Assembly: GCA_010645155.1 (NCBI GenBank)
Contig: CM021320.1
Location: 1,552,965-1,616,964, forward strand
Reading direction: 5' to 3'
DNA length: 64,000 bases
Origin: Tigriopus japonicus
Lineage: Eukaryota > Arthropoda > Copepoda > Harpacticoida > Harpacticidae
A program made the position numbers and the translations under genes. Below, in pieces: positions 26,896-36,200 of the stretch. The first letter of the stretch is position 1. Each line of letters starts with the position of its first letter. The notes under the pieces were generated by a model that worked only from the letters and a program-made list of their open reading frames with translations, ran no database searches and had not been told where the DNA came from.

Positions 26896-27233
26896 ATCTA
26901 TGCCTTGGAATGCCAGGGTTCCACCCTCTGTCAACAACAACAACTACCACAACACCAGCAGCAGCAGCAACAACAACAACGCTACTCGTCCCAGTCTTCT
27001 CTCGAGTGCAGTAAGCGTTTGGCCACCCAGTCCGCATTGCGGGTGTTACGGGCAGAGCGCGACCTTCGTCGACGAACCCGAGCCGCATCACTTGCACCCG
27101 ATTCGATCCAATTGGCCAAACAGCCTGATCCAGGGGTCCCCGCTCATCTACCCAAAAGTGCCATCCACGATCCCAAGAACCAAAAGAATAGTAGCAACTC
27201 GACTATGCGAATGCGAAAGCGGAAAGTGCGGTG
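26896..27233 (+). CDS. BTB gene, first visible exon (polyQ)
   Basis: The acceptor is a TTTCTTTCATTCAG tract ending at 26895 and the donor is GTGAGT at 27234. The 338 nt begin in phase 0 and end with two spare bases (TG). These join to the first G of the next exon to make TGG (Trp) and an uninterrupted reading frame into NSLIESESG, which supports the junction. The exon encodes a glutamine run from a CAA/CAG repeat (26932-26980), then an Arg-rich helix-like stretch and a basic end (MRMRKRKVR). An in-frame ATG at 26875 just upstream could serve as a start if the acceptor is not used, but its context is weak and the pyrimidine tract argues for splicing. Confidence 0.75.
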
Positions 27234-30200
27234 GTGAGTTCTGCTCAAAGTAGACCATTTTATTGTAGTAGTATTTCATTGAAATGTTCAAAACTACATG
27301 GTAGAAGTAGGCGAAGCCGTAGTAGCGCGGTTCATCCGGATTCATTAGCCCATTAGAGTCCAAAGAGCAGAAATCAGAAGTAAGACCGTGGCTGACGTCT
27401 TGGAGGCCGAGGAAGGCTTATTCCCTGGAACCACCAAGGATCCACCTCCATCTGAGTTGGATCCCCCCTCATCACCTGCATCGGTGTTACACACCTCCCC
27501 TGTGCAACGGGTCAAGTACTTTGTGTAGACAGGATTGGTACTCGTGATGATTTGAAAGTCGTCACCAGGTGGACAAACCGGGCTTCCCTCCTTCACTTTA
27601 CAACACCCGCGGTTGAAAGTGAGCTCTGCAAAAGATGCGGGACATTGAGCACAACCATACATAGTGGTGCGAACCATTGGTTGGCACTAGTAGCACCATT
27701 AGCGGGACTTTATGATCATTATTATTAGTAGGGCCACCCTAGTCTTTCATGAGAAAAGTCTATTTGACAATCTGGCATGTCATGCCGAGGATCATTTGCC
27801 TGGCGGGATATGACTTTGGCAGCGTGTTCCATTTCTATTTTTCGCAACTTGCTCACCCAAGAGTTTCTATTTCCCCCATCTCATTGTCAGTAAGGACGAT
27901 TGTCGAGCTAGCTCATATTCGATTGACGCGGGTTGGATGAGTAAAGTGACATTTCATTCATGAGCTCATTTCATATCCATTATCATCGATTGCGGCATGT
28001 TTAATAATATACTTACTGCCACCGTCTTCCTCAAGTCTGCTGGTGTAGCAAAACTCATCATTGGGCGCTTGACATTCATTGACACCATTTTCCACCTGCT
28101 CTGGGTTGTTAATGCAAACCTCTCCAGATCCCACATTGTCACAGGTGAAACATTTCAACGCTTTAAAGTAGAATCAAAATATTTGCCTTTTGAGCCATTT
28201 CCAACGACCTGTCACTTTCTTACCGTGGGATTTGGACACCAGAGAGCACAACAGGAAAACCAATCCAAACACTAAAAACGGCTTCATGATTGAACGAAAT
28301 CACAAAAATTGACTTATGAGCGTGCTTCGTTGATAATGGGCTGGTGTTTTATCTCTCTTATCTTTACATAGTTCAACTTCATAACGCAAGTATGAAGTAT
28401 GAAGTAATTATGTAAACATAATTTTAAGGAATAGAACTCTAAGATAAGATAATTAGCTCATTTCCAACAAATTGCAACCATGACTCAGAGCTCGTATCGT
28501 AGCCCGGATGTTAGGTGCACTAATTCAAATGGCTCAAGTTTAACAAAGTATAGTAAAAATAACGATGCACAGGTATATTCTCTGTTCATAAGCTGCCTTT
28601 CAAATGCAGCTTTTGCACAGCGACTATGCTCAATCATTGTTATTTATACTCTGCATTGGTATACGTACTTGAGCCATTTGAATTCGTGCACCTAACATCC
28701 GGGGAGTCCAATCACAAATCGTTCGAACGTGCAATCAATGTATCAAACCAAACACGTAAGAAAATTAAACTTCGAAACATGGCTGTGTTTTAACTCCATA
28801 ACTTAGACCTGGAGTCAATGACTCGCTTAACAAGGCAACAAAAGTGAGTTGGTCGTGATGGGCAATTTTATGAGGCTGCTCTATGACAACAATCATAATG
28901 ATACTGCAATAAAATGTCCTCAGATTTAGGTCAAGTGGAGGTTCCCGAGCTCATGCAATATGGCAAGAGGACGACGAGCTCCCCAAATTCTCTTTCTCTC
29001 ACTTCTTTCTTTCTCTCCTTCAATGTACAGGAGCAGAAGCGACACAAAAGGTCGTCGGATATGTCGTACCTACTACTACGATAGTTCCTCCGGTAGTTTA
29101 GTCTCCCCTCGTTCCCGATTTTCTTCATTCTGAAAGAGAGCGGATATGGCAGCCAGTGTACCCAGGAATCAGTCGTTTCTATGATTTAAAGCTGGATCAT
29201 GAAAGTAATACCAATGTTTGGCCTGTAGCTCACGATTAATGTAGTATAAAGAGGGAAGAGGTTCGTTCTTTCGTTCCTGGTATATGTCGCTCACCACAAC
29301 CATCGTATTTCGATCTTCTGGGGACACGTTGGGAATCGCACAATCCAAAGACAGATTGGAGCAAATATCCAAGTGACACGGCTTTGAATTTAGAGGGGAA
29401 CAAAAGCGGAAGGATTTCATTAACCCAAGACAAGAACCACTGAATTTCATTGGATTGGGAGGCTAACGAGAGGAATCATGATTTCCACTAGGAAGAGTTC
29501 AATTACGTCTTCAATTATTGCAAATGAGACCTTGCCTATATTGATAAGAATACGTATTTCAATTTTCAGCTCAATCGAACGTCGGAGTGAAAAGATATAT
29601 TCTCTCAAAGTGCAGTGAAAGTCCTACCGACAATGAATGAACTAGCCCTTTTCTGGTGATTATTTTACCACAAAAGGGCGAATTCATTCATTCTATACTC
29701 TCTTCAGAACATAAGTTTGAGAAGGCATAACTTTTCACTCCGGCATTCGATTGAGCTGAAATTTGAAATATGTCGTCTACTGAAAACAAGCAAGATCTCG
29801 TTTGCAGAAGAACGCAACTGAATTAATCCTTTTAAAAATCATAATTCTCACCGTTAGCCTCCAACTCCAGTTTTCAGTGCTTCTTGCCCAAGACAACCAA
29901 CCACTGACTGGGAAGTAAAAGGGTGAAAGTGGTGGATATTGATGGGGAGTGTGGTAAAGTTCAAGAAATTCTTTTAATGGGACAGTTTCAAAGTTTTTTT
30001 TCTCTTACCCTCTACCCCTAAAGAGGTTGGGGCCAAAATCTTTGGGGGAGGCTAAGTTTGAAAAGTTACCCTCCCCTTTTCTCCTCCCTTTCCACTTATC
30101 CACCCCCTGGATGTGCCTGTTAATAGTCTTATTGAACATTACGGGAGACCCACTGATAACTCCAAAGGGGGCCATTTCTAAGAGAATATTTTAATTCTTA

Positions 30201-33200
30201 CTTGAAATTATACATGGAATTGCACTCTTCAACCCTGATGTGACCTACTTTGACGGTTTAATTGAGTTAGGCTCAAACTACTTGCAGTTAGTAGCCTTTT
30301 TAAAGTCGAATGAAAACTGCATCATTGGCAAAAGCGGAATAAACCAGACCGCTACTTAATAACTAACTCCTTTGGTGTGGACACTTGAAAGGGGCCAATA
30401 AATGCAAACATCGATTGTTTGAATATTACTGCATTTAGGGCAAAATAGCCGTCATGAAAAATCCACCCACAGAAACTGAAGAACAGAGCTGTTTCAGGTT
30501 CTGATGACCTATCGCTACAGGGGGTGATTCTGTGAATACACTATTATTTCACTTGCTTTCGCCACAAAAAGAAGAATGTGTATGTGTCTCTAAGAGTTTT
30601 TTTCTGGACGTATTCAGTCAAGTTGATCCCCTGTGATAACCCCGTCAAAGATAAAAATCCGTCTCCCGCCGTCATCGCAGATTTCAAAGCCCAAGTAAAA
30701 CAGTATATTCAAAACTTACGGAGGCCTCAGATCCACCGCAAATCGCGCGACTGCTCTGCCTTTTGAAATGCAGACAGAGTGCAATCGCCGACCTTTTGTT
30801 GCAACGGGCGTCCTTACTGAAGGAAGGTTGTCCAATAAAGCAAGTTTTCTCGTTTTCAATGGCTCAAACCTCTCTCTGGTTTTACGAGAAATGCAAATGT
30901 GAGAGGTGCACATATGGCGGTTGCAGTGGTGGTTTGGCCTTTTGAGGACCGACCGAGCAAGTGTCTCTGGATGGACGGAGGAGTGTAGTAAACTAGACGA
31001 GATTGTCATTGAAACTTGTCGCCAACGACTTCAAGTCAAGTGTCTGTGGGGGAAGTGCGAGAAAGAGCAGAATTACAGACAGTTAGAGCAGCCTTGTTCT
31101 CTCTTGACAATTCGGCCAAGCAACCCGAAGGGGTTATTGTTACTTCTCCGAGTTGGTGTTGTTTTTCTTGAGACCAGAAGATCGTCTCCGGCTTATAATG
31201 TTGTTGAAAAAATTGCGTCACTGTACAACGACAAAACAAAACGAAAAAAACCGCCATTCAGATCGTTTGCCGGAATGTTTGTGGTTTCCGTTAAGGTAGG
31301 TGATGACAATAATCCAGAATATGGATATTGCTCAATTTCAAGTAATCTCGTAACCTAAACAATTCGGCCTTCAGTTGCTTAAAGGAATGTACCCAATGGC
31401 GATCTATAGTTTTCATTGTGACTTATTACGGAAGATTTTGCAAAGACCCGAAGCGGTACAAATACGAGATCTTAACAGATGGATGGATCTGTTAATCCTA
31501 GAGCAATAAGTCAACCAATCTGTTTCCCCTCATTTACTACAACACAATGTTAATAAGGATATAGTAGCTTAATCGTGGATATGTAAGACAGAACGGTGCT
31601 TAATCAGTTGTGTCTCTGTTTCCAGGAACTCCCTCATTGAAAGTGAATCTGGAAGTGATGTGATCTTCTTGGTCGGTTCCAAACCAGACGTTCAACGCAT
31701 TCCCGCACATTCTTGGATTTTAGCCGAGAATAGTCCCGTGTTTAAGGCCATGTTTCGTGGGCCCTTAAATGAGCTCCGACGGTGCTCGTCGGGCTCGAGC
31801 AACGCCGTCGTCCCAGGATCCGCCCATCCAATCGGAAGTGGCGGCTCCCATGGAGGTGTTCTCAAAGGTGGAAACACCGCCAAAGTGGCAGCCTTGACCG
31901 CAACTGCCACATCTCTGCCTTCAACGAAGCGGAGAACCACAATCCCTGTGAGCGATGTGGACGGTCGAGCATTTGATATCTTATTGAGGTCAGAATGGGT
32001 AAATGTATGCCTTTCTGTTAAGGCCACGTGAAGATATGTGCGGGTAATTCCTACCAGTTATTCAGTTGAAAAGGTTTAGACAGCCAAGAGTGTAATTGTG
32101 TGACCAATGGTTCAGAAAATCAATGTTTCCTGTCTCCATGGGATCTGACCAAGTCCGAAGAAAGTTCTGGACGATAAAGCCACATTACATCGAGTCATCA
32201 TTGTAGTCAGCATTGATAAAGACAAAGCATTTCCATTGTTCCAATCTAGATGAAGGCCCTCTTGCCAGTCTTTGAATCCCTCTGACTTTCTTTCTCTCTT
32301 TCTTTCTCTTCCCTCTCTCTACCCATTATGGAACAAAAATGTGATTGCTTCTAAGAAGAAGAGTCGGCCAGCACCAACTCGATGGAATCTATGATCATAG
32401 ATAAAAATGAATGAGTTTGCTAAAACCAGCATTTATCTCGTCCCTCGCTTGATCTATAAGTTCACATCTATGAATGGTCAAATCCAGGTGCTTCGGCCAA
32501 GGATGGTCATTTTCCATAAAAAGTTTCCGGGTCCTATAGATAAAATCAGTTTTGCCAGATACTCCAACCACAATGATGGATGTTGGACCAGAAAAAACGA
32601 CGGAAGGACCAAACACAAGCTGACAAAAACGATCTACCCAATCATGTCGTCAGGTTTTCCGATGGTTGAATTGAAACCCAAAGCCATAAACCCTTTTCAC
32701 AGGCACGATCATTTTGTCATTGGCTCGTATTTGGAGACAAGGAAAGTGGCTGGTCTGGAAAGGTCCAACTGTGTATGTATGAAGAGCGATTCAGTGCTCT
32801 ACCGAGTGCGGTATCATTTCCCCTCAGTTGGTATGAAGGCACCATTTATTCATCCCTCTCCTCCCATAGGAACAGGCCCAAAGAGCCAACGAGACAGGGC
32901 AGGGCTGAAGTCTTTTTCCTATCCCTTAATAGCATCAATCATTTTAGCCGGACAGCCTTTCCCACACAGCTATTCCCACTGAAAGAGAACCATAGAGAGC
33001 TGGAGACCCTTTGAATGTCCAGCTAGCCACTCACTGGTCCATGCCACTAGCCACACCAATGTCCCTTCCCATTTCCGTGTGGTATTAGGACTCCCTCACT
33101 CCAGGATCCAAAGCCCCCCTTTGTTCAAGTGCGTTTTCATGGCATTTTGTTCCAAGTTTATCCTGTTTCCTGGACTCTCTTTTTCCACTTGGACTCCCCA

Positions 33201-36200
33201 CCCTCATCCAACATTTTCGCTGGGATCAATATCATGTTGAGCAATTCCCGTTTCACTTGGCACCACCAACCCTTGTTTGATGTGCTCTTTATCGCTTACA
33301 TTATACGATCGAGGAAATGGGTATTATTGAAAATGGGTCATTTGAAGTATTGGGGCTGGAATCTACCATAGTCCTTCGTTCCTTGGTTCATTTCTTAAGA
33401 TCAACTTCAAAAAAATAAGCGGTAACCTAACCCATCAGAATCAAAGAGCCAATCGACCTTATGACCAACATTAGGTTTTAAAAAAATTATTTAGACAAAC
33501 AACGAGACAGAAAAGTTATGAGCCCATTGAAATAATTCAGATCCATCTTTTGACATTACGAACCCATTTTTTTATTAAAGAAACTGTTGTTTTTCCTTTT
33601 CCAAACTTGATCATAAGAATTGCCCTAAAGTTTTCAATAGAAACATATCCACAGGATTGTCATTTAACTTCGAAGCGTTCATTTTAAGCGGAAACTATGA
33701 ATGGGACCAAAACTTTCGTATCACACTGCATGTGATTTATTGTTTTTTTGCTCTTTTTTCACTTGAAAAGGCATTTGATTCTGATGTTTCCTTGAGTACA
33801 TTTGGCGTTTGATTCATATTTAACTTGATATCGATTAAGATACAATGCAATTTGACATCGAAGAACGAAATGCCAACCTTTAAAAGGCATGTGTTACCTA
33901 GACTTGGCATTTATCTGCTATTTTTTCCTCATTCAACATACTGTTTTCTTCATACATTAAAACGACCCGTTCGAGATAAAAGCAAGTATATGTTTTTTTT
34001 CAAGCTAAATATCAACTATTGGTTACCAACATTTGTCCTAAAAGCCCTACAAATGGGCAATGTATAGTAGTTCTTTAAAGGAGTGCCTATCTGAACCACA
34101 CAGAAACATAATACGAGGGCTCAAGAAGGGTTTAAATGATCACCTTTCTCTTGGGGATGTCTGCTAGTTTATTGAAGCATCATAATATTAGAGTAGCACG
34201 TATGTTGGAACAAAATGAATTGTAAGCGACCTGGTTCATCCCCAGTCACTCAGGACTGGCCACTAAAAATCACCTGGCCGTGAAAAAGAGCTAGAAGTGA
34301 AAAATATTCCTCTTAATCTCGATTGAGTCCCAATTCAGTTCCTCTTGGTCTTCTACTCGGCCCAGGAAGCTTTTATACCACCTGCCTCTGTTATTGCTAC
34401 TCTTTCTTGTACGAGGTGGTGGTTTGACTGTCGAGATAGTAGTTCTTCCAATCTTAAAACGAAGTAGAAAAGATGGTTACGAGTCGTAGACTCGAGGAAG
34501 TAGGTAAGGACGACGGGCCAAGGAACCATCAGTGCCAAGGTAATAAAAGTTTACTACTTAGAGGAAACACTTTGAAGATCTCAGTGGAGATTCCTCTCTT
34601 CGTTTCCATCCTCGTATCTGCCTGAAAGCCAAAAAAGTGATCCGAACACATTTGGAACAGTGCTGGTGAAGTCTCGCCTCACTTGGCATCCCTTGGCGTG
34701 ATTTTACCTCTTCTCCTCCTCCTTTAGAGAACGAGATAGCGTCTTCCTCTTAAAAATAAGCCAAGTGTCTAGTTTATTTAGGATTCGGTCTCGAAATTGG
34801 CACCCCAAAACGAATATGTTTCCTGTCACTGGTCTTCGAGTTGAAACTGACTTGCTTGGGCTCCAATGAATCTATCTATCCATCCATCCATCCATCCATT
34901 CGTCGTTGTCGAAACGACGGCAAAGATCTTCAAGGAATGAAATCGTTCGAAGAGAAGCGGGCCAGCCAGACCTATGATTTTATTGATGCTCTTAACCCTC
35001 TGGCCCCGGGGTTGTGAAACGGCCACGGTCATGAATTTGCTTGAAATTGCAGATGGGTGACTGTCAACTTCGTTCCAAAGAAGACGGAGACTCGCCGGAA
35101 ATGATGTAGAAGAAGAGGAGAGAGAAAGAGAGAGAAGGAAAGAGGAGAGGGGAGGAAAAGCCAATGTCTTGATCCAAGAACTCCCACGAGAGTTCAAATC
35201 AATCCAGGCATATTGGGAAATGCATTCCGAGCCTAAATTAAGTTCTCTTTTTCTTTTCTGTGACGGTTCTTGGAATTACATTGGTCCGTCTTGATCAGAA
35301 AATTCGACAAATTGTTCCAAGTTCCCTTGCGACCGAGCGAATGGATGGAAGGAACATCAAGAGAGCAGAGAACCAGATGTAGAGACGAGTGCTCCTTTAT
35401 GAGAAAAGTCAATACGGAGGGACATGGAAGAGAGAAAGAAAGAGAGAGGGAACAAATTGAAATTCTATTTCCCCCGAAGGAGCGGCGAAAAGTAAAATCC
35501 CTCTCAGTGATCATCTTTGCAAATTTCATCCAGCATTTATCTAATTCAGTTTCCATCTTGAAAATGTTTTTCTTCACCAATAGGAAAGCAATGTCTTGTT
35601 GTAATTTCTGCGTACTGAACGTCTTTCCCGCACTCAAAATATTTACCAACAGTAATGGGGTGCGCACTCCTCCACAACTGGGAGCGAGGTTCCCCAGAAA
35701 TTTGGTTCCATTTGTCAGGAAGGGTGTCTTCCTGTTCCCCAGAGGTCTGAAAGTTCCACAGACAAGGGACATGTCGCCTAAGATCTACCTAGGCCTGCCT
35801 TTTTAGTGTTCACAGGACATGTACCATGGAGGCTCACATAGTCTTTTAACGTTCAGTTGTTAGTTGTGGGAACAAGTGGAACCAACACGCTGACTTGACG
35901 CATAAGTGAGGGAACTCATCGAACCCATGGAAACTTGAACTTGGTATAGAAACCCTTGGCGAAGAGGCTTAGCGGTGGTCACAATTTTCAACCGAGCCAG
36001 GGCTATACTGACTCTATTTAGGCCATACTGTACGTGCTCATGGAAGGACATTAGGACAAAAGAGGAGTCACATTTGGGAACAAAGAAAAATCACCCTTGA
36101 CGGTCACCGTGAAGTATGTTCCCACTAGGCGGAGCTTAAAGAAAAGAAATTCTAGTCCATTGCCATTAGGGAAAGGTAGGTCTCTTGTGGCTAAGGATCC

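Larger units (their letters stand above)
27234..31625 (+). other. Intron of the BTB gene hosting a nested gene and two MITEs
   Basis: This 4.4 kb phase-2 intron contains the Ly6-like gene on the minus strand (27345-28287) and two foldback elements (28503-28703 and 29498-29825). The remainder, about 28710-29490 and 29830-31620, has no recognisable gene. A 93-codon Cys-containing frame at 29169-29450 (minus) and a 150-codon frame at 30906-31358 (plus) show no family signature. Confidence 0.8.

Noticed and set aside
27626..27677. Extension of Ly6-like exon 3 up to the ATG at 27677
   Set aside because: AG sites further upstream give the wrong phase for joining to exon 2; the acceptor at 27626 gives a continuous frame and the expected cysteine spacing.
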